Below, one piece after another: positions 18,685 through 27,541 of a DNA stretch of 64,000 nucleotides (position 1 is its first letter; each line of letters starts with the position of its first letter). Both the position numbers and the translations under genes were made by a program. Source of the DNA: Clostridium cadaveris (lineage in GTDB: Bacteria; Bacillota; Clostridia; Clostridiales; Clostridiaceae); contig NZ_CP076620.1 in the NCBI RefSeq assembly GCF_020911725.1, positions 2,050,501 to 2,114,500 of the forward strand, in the 5' to 3' direction. A model generated the notes under the pieces. That model did no database searches. It saw only the letters and a program-made list of their open reading frames with translations, and was not told where the DNA came from.

Positions 18685-19746
18685 TTATATGTAGTCTCCT
18701 ATGTCTTCTAGCTTAACTTTCTTAATGATGCTTTGCCCAAATTCTTTAATCAAGATTAAGTTCAAGTTTTCTTTAATGTTTTTTTTATCTAAAGTGACAG
18801 CTTTAATCATTTCTTTTCTATTCATTTCTGGCATTTTATAAGGAAGTTCATATTTTGAAAGCAATTTTTCTAAATTTTCTACAGTACCTTTTTTAGTTAT
18901 ACTCATAGCTTCACTTCTTCTTGTTATCTCTACTAACCCCATAGCTACAGCTTCACCGTGAGTATAACTTTCATAATTAAAATACTTTTCTATAGCATGA
19001 CCTATTGTATGTCCAAAGTTAAGTTTCATTCTCTCTCCAGTATCCCTCTCGTCAACTTCAACCACAGACCTTTTTATATCACAACATTGATAAATTATAT
19101 CCTCTATATTCTCTAAAAGTTCGTTATAATCATCATAACTTATAAGTTCATCTACAAGGGAACTGCTCTTTATACATCCTGTTTTTATTACTTCTCCCAT
19201 GCCGTCCACTAAAAATTTATGTTTCAAAGTTTTAAGAACTTCAGGATCTATAAAAACAGCTTTAGGCTGATAAAAGTTTCCTACTAAATTTTTTCCATAG
19301 GGTAAATCCACCGCTACCTTTCCCCCAACACTGCTGTCTATCTGTGATAAAAGAGAAGTTGGAACCTGTACATATGGAATTCCTCTAAGGTAAGTTGCTG
19401 CTGCAAATCCACCTAAATCACCTACGACTCCTCCACCAAAGGCTATAATAAGGTCACTTCTTGTCATTTGAAAAGTGCATAATCTTCCGTATACCATTTC
19501 TAAGGTACTTAAGCTTTTGCTTTTTTCTCCCGGTTCTACTACTATAAGCTCTACTTCATATCCTGATTTTTCTAAAATTTCTTTAATTTCTTTTCCATAA
19601 ATAGAATTTAAATTTTCATCTGTAACAACAGCCACTTTTTTTGATGATATTCTTTCTTTTAAAAGCTTTCCTAACTTTTGAAAAAGTCCTTTTTCTATAA
19701 AGATATCATAACTATTCTCTTTAAGATTCACTCTTAACTTTTTCAT
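18685..19746 (-). CDS. aroB: 3-dehydroquinate synthase
   Basis: A 353-residue NAD- and metal-dependent enzyme that cyclises DAHP to 3-dehydroquinate. The motif GGGVVGDLGGFAAATYLRGI (about 104-123), DSSVGGKVAVDLPYGKN, and the metal ligands in GEVIK and HGEAVAMG / NFGHTIGHAIE are all present. Length is normal. It stands between aroF and aroA with 18-bp gaps on each side in the operon. Confidence 0.96.
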   Translation of the reverse strand: MKKLRVNLKENSYDIFIEKGLFQKLGKLLKERISSKKVAVVTDENLNSIYGKEIKEILEKSGYEVELIVVEPGEKSKSLSTLEMVYGRLCTFQMTRSDLIIAFGGGVVGDLGGFAAATYLRGIPYVQVPTSLLSQIDSSVGGKVAVDLPYGKNLVGNFYQPKAVFIDPEVLKTLKHKFLVDGMGEVIKTGCIKSSSLVDELISYDDYNELLENIEDIIYQCCDIKRSVVEVDERDTGERMKLNFGHTIGHAIEKYFNYESYTHGEAVAMGLVEITRRSEAMSITKKGTVENLEKLLSKYELPYKMPEMNRKEMIKAVTLDKKNIKENLNLILIKEFGQSIIKKVKLEDIGDYI

Positions 19747-19764
19747 AGTCTATCCTCCTAAAAC

Positions 19765-20778
19765 TTATATACCTCTTTCTTCAATTGCTGCAAGTTTCTC
19801 AAGTTTTACCTTTAAGTTTTCAAATCTTTCTGGTGTTATTGATTGCTGTCCGTCACACTTTGCATTTTCAGGATCGTTGTGAACTTCTATTATAAGTCCA
19901 TCTGCTCCTGCAGCGATAGCTGCTTTTGATAATGGTTCTACCATCCACCAAAGACCTGACGCATGACTAGGGTCAACAATTACCGGAAGGTGAGTAAGCT
20001 TTTTCAACATTGGTATAGCACTTAGATCTAAAGTATTCCTTGTAAGATTCTCATAAGTCCTTATTCCTCTTTCACAAAGTATCACATTGTTATTTCCCTC
20101 AGACATTATGTACTCTGCAGACATTATAAGCTCTTCTATTGTTGCTGATATTCCTCTTTTGAGAAGTATTGGCTTATCAGTTTTACCTAGCTCTTTTAAA
20201 AGGTCAAAATTCTGCATATTTCTAGCTCCAACTTGAATTATATCCACGTCCTCAACAAATTTATCAATCATACTGGTTGACATTATTTCTGTAACTATAG
20301 GAAGTCCTGTTTCCTTTCTTGCAAGTTTTAAAAGTTCAAGACCATCTAGCCCCATACCTTGGAAGCTATATGGTGAGGTTCTTGGTTTGAAAGCTCCTCC
20401 TCTTAAAAATCTCGCCCCTGCTTTTTTCACACTTTTAGCTATTGCTATTATCTGATCTTCACTTTCAACAGAACATGGACCTGCTATAAGAGAAATTTTA
20501 TTTCCTCCTATTTCTTCGCTTCCTACCTTTACTACAGTATTATCTGGATGAAAAATTCTATTTGATAATTTGTATGGCTGCTGGACCTTTGTTACTCTTT
20601 CCACATATTCATTAGCCAAAAGTTTGCTAGAATCAACCTTTGTAGTATCTCCAATCAAACCAAGTATAGTACAATTCTCACCTTCTATTATACTGGCCCT
20701 GCAGTTTTCTTTTTCTATCCTGTCCTTTATTCTTAGTATCTCCTTCATGGGCGTACCTACCTTCATTATAACTATCAT
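19765..20778 (-). CDS. aroF: DAHP synthase (type I-beta, with N-terminal ferredoxin-like regulatory domain)
   Basis: A 337-residue 3-deoxy-7-phosphoheptulonate synthase, the entry enzyme of the pathway (PEP plus erythrose 4-phosphate). The first ~70 residues form the ACT-like ferredoxin-like domain known from Thermotoga-type enzymes, where Tyr or Phe inhibits. The barrel follows from SLIAGPCSVES, with GGAFKPRTSPYSFQG, LLKRG, and DPSHASG. GGGGAGG stands seven bases before ATG. It is the first structural gene of the operon and sits directly behind the attenuator, as expected for the committed step. Confidence 0.96.
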   Translation of the reverse strand: MIVIMKVGTPMKEILRIKDRIEKENCRASIIEGENCTILGLIGDTTKVDSSKLLANEYVERVTKVQQPYKLSNRIFHPDNTVVKVGSEEIGGNKISLIAGPCSVESEDQIIAIAKSVKKAGARFLRGGAFKPRTSPYSFQGMGLDGLELLKLARKETGLPIVTEIMSTSMIDKFVEDVDIIQVGARNMQNFDLLKELGKTDKPILLKRGISATIEELIMSAEYIMSEGNNNVILCERGIRTYENLTRNTLDLSAIPMLKKLTHLPVIVDPSHASGLWWMVEPLSKAAIAAGADGLIIEVHNDPENAKCDGQQSITPERFENLKVKLEKLAAIEERGI

Positions 20779-20870
20779 TTTATATCCTCCCCTATTTTTT
20801 TATTTTTCCATTAAATTTTTTACTTATGTAGCCCCTTATTTAATGTCTATAAGATATTTGATTAAAAAAA

Positions 20871-20892
20871 ATAAGGCTCTAATGAGCCTTAT
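20871..20892 (-). terminator. Attenuator terminator of the aromatic operon
   Basis: ATAAGGCTC/GAGCCTTAT, nine pairs with a four-base loop, followed on the minus strand by TTTTTTT. It lies between the short leader ORF and aroF, where it would stop transcription before any structural gene unless overcome. Confidence 0.85.
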
Positions 20893-20920
20893 AAATAATC
20901 CACTTTATTCTTAATTATAA

Positions 20921-21082
20921 CTATAGCAAATAACTTATAGTATAACTATGGAATTTATTAAACTCATTGATAAGACTTGATATTTTTTTAAAGCAAAATA
21001 AACCAGCGCTAAAATAAAAATAGCCCCAGCTAAAGTAAAAGTTAAATTTTGCGTTTATATCCTTACCAATAATATTTCTCAT
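20921..21082 (-). CDS. Putative leader peptide rich in Phe, Tyr and Trp
   Basis: A 53-codon ORF with AAGAGGA and ATG at 21082. Residues 13-31 include FNFYFSWGYFYF and then SAGLFCF: 11 aromatic residues (seven Phe, three Tyr, one Trp) in 19, with four more Phe/Tyr in the remainder (NEFNKFHSYTISY). It ends 29 bases before an intrinsic terminator and then aroF. The composition, position and spacing fit a leader peptide whose translation senses charged aromatic tRNAs. No T-box motif is seen. It does not look like a functional protein; a small hydrophobic peptide is the alternative. Confidence 0.75.
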   Translation of the reverse strand: MRNIIGKDINAKFNFYFSWGYFYFSAGLFCFKKISSLINEFNKFHSYTISYLL

Positions 21083-21137
21083 AACAAATCCTCTTCATCC
21101 TTGATAATAAGTTAATTTCTTCTAATACTTATTGTCA

Positions 21138-21165
21138 ATTTTATCATAAAATTTCTTATTGTCAA
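21138..21165 (-). promoter_or_regulatory. Promoter of the aromatic operon
   Basis: -35 TTGACA (21160-21165), 16 bases, -10 TAAAAT (21138-21143), about 55 bases before the leader peptide. The 11-base sequence TTGACAATAAG occurs twice, 27 bases apart (minus strand, at 21155-21165 and 21128-21138), once over the -35 and once at the -10 edge and start, so it may also be a regulator site. Confidence 0.65.
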
Positions 21166-21245
21166 TATTTTCTTTGATTTTTTTAAAATTACTTTTACAT
21201 TACAATTATAAATGTGCTGGGTCTAAAATAAAAGAGTGCACCCAA

Positions 21246-21284
21246 AATGATTTACACATTTCGCAGCACACCCCATAAATCATT
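21246..21284 (-). terminator. Possible terminator of the MATE gene
   Basis: AATGATTTA and TAAATCATT form a nine-pair stem around a long loop, followed after about 12 bases by TTTTATTTT. The long loop and delayed T run make this uncertain. Confidence 0.4.
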
Positions 21285-21293
21285 CTTTTAATT

Positions 21294-22670
21294 TTAATTT
21301 GCTGCTTCGTCTTTATAAGAAACAGGCTTTAAATCCCTTAACTGCTCTTTATAAAGTTTAATAAACATACACGCACTGACAATAGATGCCGCCACCTCAG
21401 CTATAGGAAATGCAAGCCATACATAAGTCAATCCTATTTTGGAAAGAATGTATGCACTTGGAAGTATTATTACAAGTTGTCTTAAAACAGAAACTATAAG
21501 ACTGTTCATTCCGCTTCCTACTGCTTGGAATAATGTAGAAAGCAAAATACCTACTGCTGCTGGTATAAAACATATACTGATTATTCTTAAAGCTGGTACC
21601 CCTATTGAAAGCATTTCAGGTGATGCATTAAATATCATAAGAAGTTTATTCGGAATTAGTGAGAATAAAGCCGTTCCGCACATCATTATTATAAGCGCTA
21701 TATAAAGTCCTATCTTAAGAGCATCTATAATACGATTCTTATCTCTTGCTCCAAAATTATAACCCATTATAGGCATTATCCCTTGTGTAAGTCCAAATAC
21801 AGGCATAAATACAAAGGATTGAAGCTTATAATATACACCTAGTACAGATACTGCTGATTCTGAAAATGATATAAGTATAGAATTTAGTCCTATAACTAGC
21901 ACCGAAGATATAGATTGCATTACTATAGAAGGAAATCCTACAGAGTATATGTTCTTAACAGTTCTTCCTGAAAACTTAAAGTTTTTAAAGCTTATGTGCA
22001 CATCATGACTTTTAGTAAATACAATATACATTGCAAATATCATGGATATTATTTGTCCAAGCACAGTAGCTATAGCTGCTCCTTTAACTCCAAAGGCTGG
22101 CACTCCAAATAATCCGAAGATAAATATAGGGTCCAGTATTATATTAATCACAGCTCCTATAAGTTGAAATACCATTGGATAAATCATATTTCCTGTAGCT
22201 TGCAAAGTTTTTTCTAAATTTATTTCCACAAATATTCCAAAAGAAAAAATAGTAACTATAGATAAGTAATTATATCCCATTTCATACACTATTGGATTTG
22301 TAGTAAACATACTGAAAAATGTCTTTGAAAAAAACACTCCAAAAAGAGCAAATACCATCCAGCTAAAAACTCCTAAAAGTATCCCGTGAGTAGCTGCTTT
22401 ACTGGCTTCGTCTTTTCTTCTTTCTCCAAGTTTTCTTGATACAAGTGAGTTTATACCTATTCCTGTTCCAACAGCAACAGCTATTATAAGCATTTGTATT
22501 GGGAAAGCTAGAGATACAGCTGTAAGTGCTTCTTCTCCAATTTGAGCAACAAACATACTGTCAACTATATTGTAAAGTGACTGTATAAGCATAGAAAACA
22601 TGGCCGGCAGAGACATTGTTACTATAAGTTTGAATATAGGGGTTGTTCCCATTTTGTTTTGTTTTCCCAT
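21294..22670 (-). CDS. MATE family efflux transporter
   Basis: A 458-residue, 12-helix multidrug and toxin extrusion protein that uses a Na+ or H+ gradient. The N-terminal half contains PAMFSMLIQSLYNIVDSMFV and the internal two-fold repeat is evident (second half from about residue 235). The C-terminus is cytoplasmic and charged (KLYKEQLRDLKPVSYKDEAAN). It is monocistronic and has a palindrome ACCCTT-TT-AAGGGT in its promoter. Substrate unknown. Confidence 0.92.
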   Translation of the reverse strand: MGKQNKMGTTPIFKLIVTMSLPAMFSMLIQSLYNIVDSMFVAQIGEEALTAVSLAFPIQMLIIAVAVGTGIGINSLVSRKLGERRKDEASKAATHGILLGVFSWMVFALFGVFFSKTFFSMFTTNPIVYEMGYNYLSIVTIFSFGIFVEINLEKTLQATGNMIYPMVFQLIGAVINIILDPIFIFGLFGVPAFGVKGAAIATVLGQIISMIFAMYIVFTKSHDVHISFKNFKFSGRTVKNIYSVGFPSIVMQSISSVLVIGLNSILISFSESAVSVLGVYYKLQSFVFMPVFGLTQGIMPIMGYNFGARDKNRIIDALKIGLYIALIIMMCGTALFSLIPNKLLMIFNASPEMLSIGVPALRIISICFIPAAVGILLSTLFQAVGSGMNSLIVSVLRQLVIILPSAYILSKIGLTYVWLAFPIAEVAASIVSACMFIKLYKEQLRDLKPVSYKDEAAN

Positions 22671-22709
22671 TTTGTTATTTGTCCTTTCTAGTATTAATTT
22701 TATCGTTGT

Positions 22710-22723
22710 ACCCTTTTAAGGGT
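22710..22723. promoter_or_regulatory. Palindrome in the MATE promoter
   Basis: ACCCTTTTAAGGGT has six-base arms around TT. It sits between a TAGACA -35-like and a TACAAC -10-like element on the minus strand, so a bound protein would interfere with RNA polymerase. The 240-base gap to the next gene otherwise holds only the lysW terminator. Confidence 0.4.
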
Positions 22724-22872
22724 TTATTGTCTAATTAAAGTATAATTATGATGGAATTTAATAGACCACTTATTAGTGTAACATAGTATATTTCTTATAG
22801 TCAAACACTGTAATCCTTTAAATTTTATCATATGATTTTCTTTTTTATAATGCCTATTATTGCGTAAAATTA

Positions 22873-22899
22873 CCTCAGCAAAATCAAACTTTGCTGAGG
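22873..22899 (-). terminator. Terminator of lysW
   Basis: CCTCAGCAAA/TTTGCTGAGG, ten pairs with a seven-base loop; the T tract after it is short. Confidence 0.7.
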
Positions 22900-22910
22900 C
22901 TAATTTATAA

Positions 22911-24647
22911 TTAAGCTGATTTTCTCTCTTGAATCACTTGAGCATTTTCTTCTACTGGTTTAGATATAATATAAGTTATTACTGTAAGTGCAGCTATTGC
23001 TAAAGGCAGAACTATATATATAGGCACTCCAAATCCAGCTGGTATATATCCAAATACTATTGTAACTCCTGCTACAAATAACGAATAAACCATTTGAGTA
23101 TTTACATGATCTATATGATGACATCCAGCTCCCATAGATGAAAGTATTGTTGTATCTGAAATTGGTGAGCAATGATCTCCAAATATAGCACCTGTAAGTA
23201 CAGCTGATGTGCTTACTACTACATATCCCATTTCTGGTGATATAGAATATGCTAGAGGAATTGCAAGTGGCATAAGTATTCCCATTGTTCCATATGCTGT
23301 TCCTGTAGCAAAGCTTATAACCGCTCCTAAAACAAAAATTATTGATGGCAATAAGAACTTAGGTATTGATCCTGACAATATGCTTACAAGATAGCTTGCT
23401 GTTCCTAAATCCTTTATTGTTGAACTTAAAGACCATGCAAGTATGAGGATAACTCCTGTTACTATAAGTCCTTTCATTCCATCTACCCAAACCTCTAAAG
23501 CTTCTGATACTGTAAATATCTTCTTTATAACTCCCATTGCTATCGCAACTATACTCGCAATTAATGCCGCTTGGAATAATACTATTGATGCATCAGCATT
23601 TGAAAAAGCTTCTCTTACAGATGAAAAAGCTAAAGGTGATGCTTTCATTGATTCTATAAGTGCTGCATCTTGTCCACCCATAACAGCTGTCCATCCACTG
23701 TAGTAGAAACCAATTAACGCGCCTATTACTAGAGTTCCTATTGGAATTATAGCATTCCATATACTTATCTTTATTCCCTCTTTTGGCTCAAGTTCTGAAC
23801 TTTCAGCCACCTCATTATTGGAATTTTCTATTATTCCTTTTCTTGCTCTTCTTTCAGCTTTAAGCATAGGTCCAAATTCTCTTAAAGACACTGCTAATAT
23901 CACAACAAAGGCTAATATTAATATATTGTAGAATCTATATGGTATAGTTTGTAAAAACACGCCAAAAGCATCTACCTCTTGTCCAATTCCATTAGCAAAA
24001 GCGTCTTTTATTAATCCAACCTCAAGACCTATCCATGTTGATATTATAGCTAGTCCAGCAATTGGTGCTGCAGTAGCATCTATAATAAAAGATAGCTTTT
24101 CTCTTGATACTCTCATTTTGTCACTTACCGGTCTCATTATAGGTCCTACTATTAAAGAGTTCGCATAGTCATCAAAGAATACACAAACTCCAAGTAACCA
24201 TGTTATCATCTGAGTACTTCTAGGTGTCTTAGCTTTTTTAGCAAGAGCTTCTGCAACAGCTCTTGATCCACCCATTTTCCCAACTAAACTTATAACTCCT
24301 CCAATTGCAAGAACTTGAAGGATTATACCTGCATTCCATGGATCTGCAATAGAATTTAAAGCTCTTTGCGTAAAGTCTAAAAACCCTTGAATTATACTAC
24401 TGAAAATATTCATACCATTAAGTTGCATCATGACGCAACCTGTCATAGTTCCTAAAAATAAAGATACTATTACGTTTTTTGTTATAAATGCAAGTGCTAT
24501 TGCAACAAGTGGGGGCAGTATGCTCCAAATTCCAAAAGACGCTTTTGCTGCTTCTCCATTTCCTTCTGCTGCAAAAGCTACAGTAAATGAAAATAATAAA
24601 ATCATAACTAAAGTTGAAACAAATATGTTTACTCTTTTTTTATTCAT
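22911..24647 (-). CDS. lysW: NhaC-family transporter, predicted lysine transporter LysW
   Basis: A 578-residue membrane protein of the NhaC Na+/H+ antiporter superfamily, with about 12-13 helices, a signal-like first helix ending in FTVAFAAEGN, the FFDDYANSLIVGP motif and GDHCSPISDTTILSSMGAGC near the C-terminus. ATG at 24647 follows AGGAGGT; the longer frame upstream has no ribosome site. The gene is preceded by a lysine riboswitch and its terminator, the hallmark of the LysW subgroup predicted to import lysine. Without the riboswitch it would be called only a Na+/H+ antiporter. Confidence 0.88.
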   Translation of the reverse strand: MNKKRVNIFVSTLVMILLFSFTVAFAAEGNGEAAKASFGIWSILPPLVAIALAFITKNVIVSLFLGTMTGCVMMQLNGMNIFSSIIQGFLDFTQRALNSIADPWNAGIILQVLAIGGVISLVGKMGGSRAVAEALAKKAKTPRSTQMITWLLGVCVFFDDYANSLIVGPIMRPVSDKMRVSREKLSFIIDATAAPIAGLAIISTWIGLEVGLIKDAFANGIGQEVDAFGVFLQTIPYRFYNILILAFVVILAVSLREFGPMLKAERRARKGIIENSNNEVAESSELEPKEGIKISIWNAIIPIGTLVIGALIGFYYSGWTAVMGGQDAALIESMKASPLAFSSVREAFSNADASIVLFQAALIASIVAIAMGVIKKIFTVSEALEVWVDGMKGLIVTGVILILAWSLSSTIKDLGTASYLVSILSGSIPKFLLPSIIFVLGAVISFATGTAYGTMGILMPLAIPLAYSISPEMGYVVVSTSAVLTGAIFGDHCSPISDTTILSSMGAGCHHIDHVNTQMVYSLFVAGVTIVFGYIPAGFGVPIYIVLPLAIAALTVITYIISKPVEENAQVIQERKSA

Positions 24648-24710
24648 AAAAATACCTCCTAAAATTTTTCTTGTGAAAATCCTAAGAGGCATTAAAAAAA
24701 TCATTTTAAT

Positions 24711-24738
24711 AAAAAAAACCATGAGTTTTCACCCATGG
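24711..24738 (-). terminator. Riboswitch expression-platform terminator
   Basis: CCATGGGTGAAAACTCATGG forms an eight-pair stem with a GAAA loop, followed on the minus strand by eight Ts. Lysine binding to the upstream aptamer should favour it. Confidence 0.85.
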
Positions 24739-24784
24739 CCTTACATATCGATAGAATATAAAAAACATTTGTAATTTCTAAAAA

Positions 24785-24975
24785 TACATATAAGATCATA
24801 CGATGATAGCTCTCCACAAACTGACTTTGTGACAGTATTACACATATTTTGCGTAATCCCAGCTGTACAATATTAAAGCATTTATTGTAAGCTTCGGCAA
24901 TAATCCCTTTCATGTAACTTCAAAGCTGCTTTGCTCAGCAACACTACTCTTGATTATCGCTCCTCTACCTCAAGG
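24785..24975 (-). promoter_or_regulatory. Lysine riboswitch (L-box)
   Basis: Read on the minus strand, the conserved L-box blocks occur in order: GAGGTAGAGGAGCGATAATCA, AGTAGTGTTGCTGAG, AGGGATTATTGCCGAAG, AGCTGGGATTACGC, ATACTGTCAC and TGGAGAGCTATC. Both the spacing and the closing GGAGAGCUAUC are characteristic. With lysine bound, transcription should end at the hairpin just before lysW. Confidence 0.92.
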
Positions 24976-25168
24976 AATATTCACTTTTCATATTATTTAT
25001 ACACCTATTTTAATTTTTATGCAATAGGTTTAGATAAATTTTATCAAATTATTTTTTCTGCAACTATATTTTCTAAGGTATATACTTTCATTCTGAATTT
25101 TTATATAATTTTTACATATGATTAAATTATATGCTTTAATTCATAAATTGATGTAGGGAGTGATATAT

Positions 25169-26401
25169 ATGTTAAACATGGATGAATGTTTAAAAAAGTA
25201 TGCTGAATTAGCTGTAGTTACGGGTATAAATATCCAAAAGAATCAAACCCTTGTTGTAAATGCTCCAATAGAAGCTGCTGAGTTTGTAAGACTTATAGCC
25301 GACACTGCTTATGAGCATGGTGCTAGAAATGTTAAAGTTAGATGGAATGACGAAAAACTTACTTTGATTAAATATCTAAAAGCTCCTTTTGAAGTTTTTA
25401 AGGAGTTTTCTCCCTGGGAAGCCAAAGAGCTTGAAGAGCTTGCAAATAATGGTGCAGCCTTTTTATCAATCTCTGCTTCTGATCCTGAGATCTTCAAAAA
25501 TGTAGATCCTAATAGAATTCAAGAGGCAGTAAAAGCAAGTTCTGTTGCTCTTAAAGCTTACAGAGAAAGACTTATGAGCAGTGCCAATGCATGGTGTGTG
25601 ATTTCAATTCCAACTGCTGCATGGTCAATGAAGGTATTCCCTGATCTTTCAAGAGAAGAAGCCATTTCAAAACTTTGGGATGCTATCTTTAAAATAGTAA
25701 GAATTGATAGAGATGATACTCTAGGAGCTTGGAATGAACATATTAAAAATTTAACTAACAAAATGAATTTTCTTAATGAACATTCTTTCAAGAGTCTTCA
25801 TTTTAAATCATCAAAAACTGATTTAGTAATAGACCTTCCAGAGAAACATTTATGGGCAGGTGGAGGAGAGTATAACGAAAAGAAAGTTTACTTCGTCGCT
25901 AATATGCCAACAGAAGAAGTGTTTACTGCTCCATCAAGAACAGGAGTTAACGGTATAGTTTGGAGTACAAAACCTTTAAACTACAATGGAAATCTTATAA
26001 ACAACTTCTCTCTAACTTTTAAGGATGGTGCTGTTGTAGATTTTACTGCTGAAGAAGGCTATGATGCCCTAAAGAAACTTTTAGAGACTGATGAAGGTTC
26101 TAAACATTTAGGTGAAGTTGCTTTAGTTCCTTATGATTCACCTATTTCAAATTCAAATATAATCTTCTATAACACTTTATTTGATGAAAATGCTTCTTGT
26201 CACTTAGCCTTTGGGGAAGCTTATCCAACATGTATAAAAGGCGGAGAAAATATGACTGAGGAAGAACTTAAAGAAGCTGGAGCTAATTCTTCTTTCAATC
26301 ATGTAGATTTCATGGTTGGTTCATCTGATTTAGACATCATAGGTGAGACTTATTCTGGAGAAAAAATTCAAATATTTAAAGATGGCAACTGGGCCTTTTA
26401 A
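25169..26401 (+). CDS. M29 family aminopeptidase
   Basis: A 410-residue metallo-aminopeptidase of the AmpS/PepS/T-aquaticus AP-T group, close to the usual 410 residues. The metal ligands fall in the C-terminal half: GGEYNEKKV, VFTAPSRTGVNG, GEVALVP, YNTLFDENASCHLAFGEAYP and SFNHVDFMVGS. It removes N-terminal residues from peptides in the cytoplasm. ATG at 25169 is preferred because GGGAG lies eight bases upstream; the earlier GTG overlaps that site. It is divergent from the lysine transporter and followed by a bidirectional terminator. Confidence 0.93.
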   Translation: MLNMDECLKKYAELAVVTGINIQKNQTLVVNAPIEAAEFVRLIADTAYEHGARNVKVRWNDEKLTLIKYLKAPFEVFKEFSPWEAKELEELANNGAAFLSISASDPEIFKNVDPNRIQEAVKASSVALKAYRERLMSSANAWCVISIPTAAWSMKVFPDLSREEAISKLWDAIFKIVRIDRDDTLGAWNEHIKNLTNKMNFLNEHSFKSLHFKSSKTDLVIDLPEKHLWAGGGEYNEKKVYFVANMPTEEVFTAPSRTGVNGIVWSTKPLNYNGNLINNFSLTFKDGAVVDFTAEEGYDALKKLLETDEGSKHLGEVALVPYDSPISNSNIIFYNTLFDENASCHLAFGEAYPTCIKGGENMTEEELKEAGANSSFNHVDFMVGSSDLDIIGETYSGEKIQIFKDGNWAF

Positions 26402-26420
26402 TATTGATTTATAACTTAAA

Positions 26421-26465
26421 AGGAGTGATATCAAATTCATAAAGATTTTGATATCACTCCTTTTC
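26421..26465. terminator. Bidirectional terminator
   Basis: AGGAGTGATATCAAA pairs with TTTGATATCACTCCTT around a nine-to-ten-base loop, with A and T runs on both sides, between two converging genes. Confidence 0.9.
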
Positions 26466-26488
26466 TTAACATTATATGCTCTGAAAAT

Positions 26489-27364
26489 TTATTTTTCAAA
26501 TCTTCTTGCATATCCACAAGTTTTGCATAAGTGTTCCACTGCTTTTCTACCTGAAAATCCATTGTATATGGATTCAGCTCTCTTGCTTTTTAAGATATCT
26601 TCCAAACTGTTTTTAAATATATTTCCTAATGGTATGTTTCCTTCAGAGTCAAGACAACAAGGTACTACAGTTCCATCTACTAATATTCCTATGTGCTGTC
26701 TAAGGCCATAGCAAAAAGCATTATCCCCTATTTTTTCACCATTTACATCTGGCCATTGAAACTTTTCTGCTGCTTCCAAAAATATTTTGTCTGAAATTTT
26801 AATGCTGTCTTGGTTATGAAGCATCCCTTTTATATCTATATCCGAATTTAGAGTTTCTTTTAATAAATCAGCTATATCATCATTAAGGTTGTTGCAACCT
26901 TTCAACAAATCACTGTCTCCATTCCAAAGTCTAAGCTCACATATAACACCATTATCATCATGAGCTTTCTTTACAAAATTCACTATATCATTAACGTAGT
27001 CTTTTAGATCTACTTCTTGATCATTAGCTTCAAAGCTGTGAAGAGATATGCTTATTTTTCTTAATGATTTTGATGAAAGTAAAGTCTCTTCATTCTTTTT
27101 AATAAGAGTTCCGTTAGTTGTTAGATTCACTTGGAATCCATATTCCTCTGAAATATCCAAAAAACTTTTCAAATTAGGATTTAAAAGAGGCTCTCCCATA
27201 AGATGTAGACAAATGTAATCAGTGTATGGCTTTATTTCTTTTGCAATATGCAAGAATTCCTCCACATTCATGAATTTCGATTTTCTATTTGTTTTAGGGC
27301 AAAAATTGCAATTCATATTGCAAACGTTAGTTATCTCTACGTATATTCTTTTAAACTTTTTCAT
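26489..27364 (-). CDS. Radical SAM/SPASM domain protein
   Basis: A 291-residue radical SAM protein. The cluster motif CNMNCNFC is close to the N-terminus (about residues 14-21), followed by a GEPLLNP motif typical of MoaA/SPASM enzymes. The C-terminus has a SPASM-type cysteine set: PCCLDSEGNIPLGN and HLCKTCGYARRF. ATG at 27364 follows GGAG by seven bases. It is not a pyruvate formate-lyase activase, which would be shorter and lack SPASM, although it lies divergent to pflB. Substrate unknown; SPASM proteins often modify peptides or carry out other radical chemistry. Confidence 0.85.
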   Translation of the reverse strand: MKKFKRIYVEITNVCNMNCNFCPKTNRKSKFMNVEEFLHIAKEIKPYTDYICLHLMGEPLLNPNLKSFLDISEEYGFQVNLTTNGTLIKKNEETLLSSKSLRKISISLHSFEANDQEVDLKDYVNDIVNFVKKAHDDNGVICELRLWNGDSDLLKGCNNLNDDIADLLKETLNSDIDIKGMLHNQDSIKISDKIFLEAAEKFQWPDVNGEKIGDNAFCYGLRQHIGILVDGTVVPCCLDSEGNIPLGNIFKNSLEDILKSKRAESIYNGFSGRKAVEHLCKTCGYARRFEK

Positions 27365-27541
27365 AGCTATCTCCAAACCTGTTTATTATTCCAATAATAA
27401 ACATTAGTACAGTATTTTTCATTATATTTTTTAGTTCTTATACCTTTATTATACACTATTTTCATAGATTTTACCCGCAAAACTTTTCTCTTTTATTTTT
27501 ATCTGTTTCAAAATTTTTTTAATCTGTTTTTAATTTTTTGC

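Noticed and set aside
20779-21120. T-box or other tRNA-sensing leader for the aromatic operon
   Set aside because: The conserved T-box sequence (AGGGTGGNACCGCG in either orientation) was not found; the leader ORF explains the region better.
26489-27364. Pyruvate formate-lyase activating enzyme
   Set aside because: It has a SPASM-like C-terminal cysteine set and lacks activase motifs.
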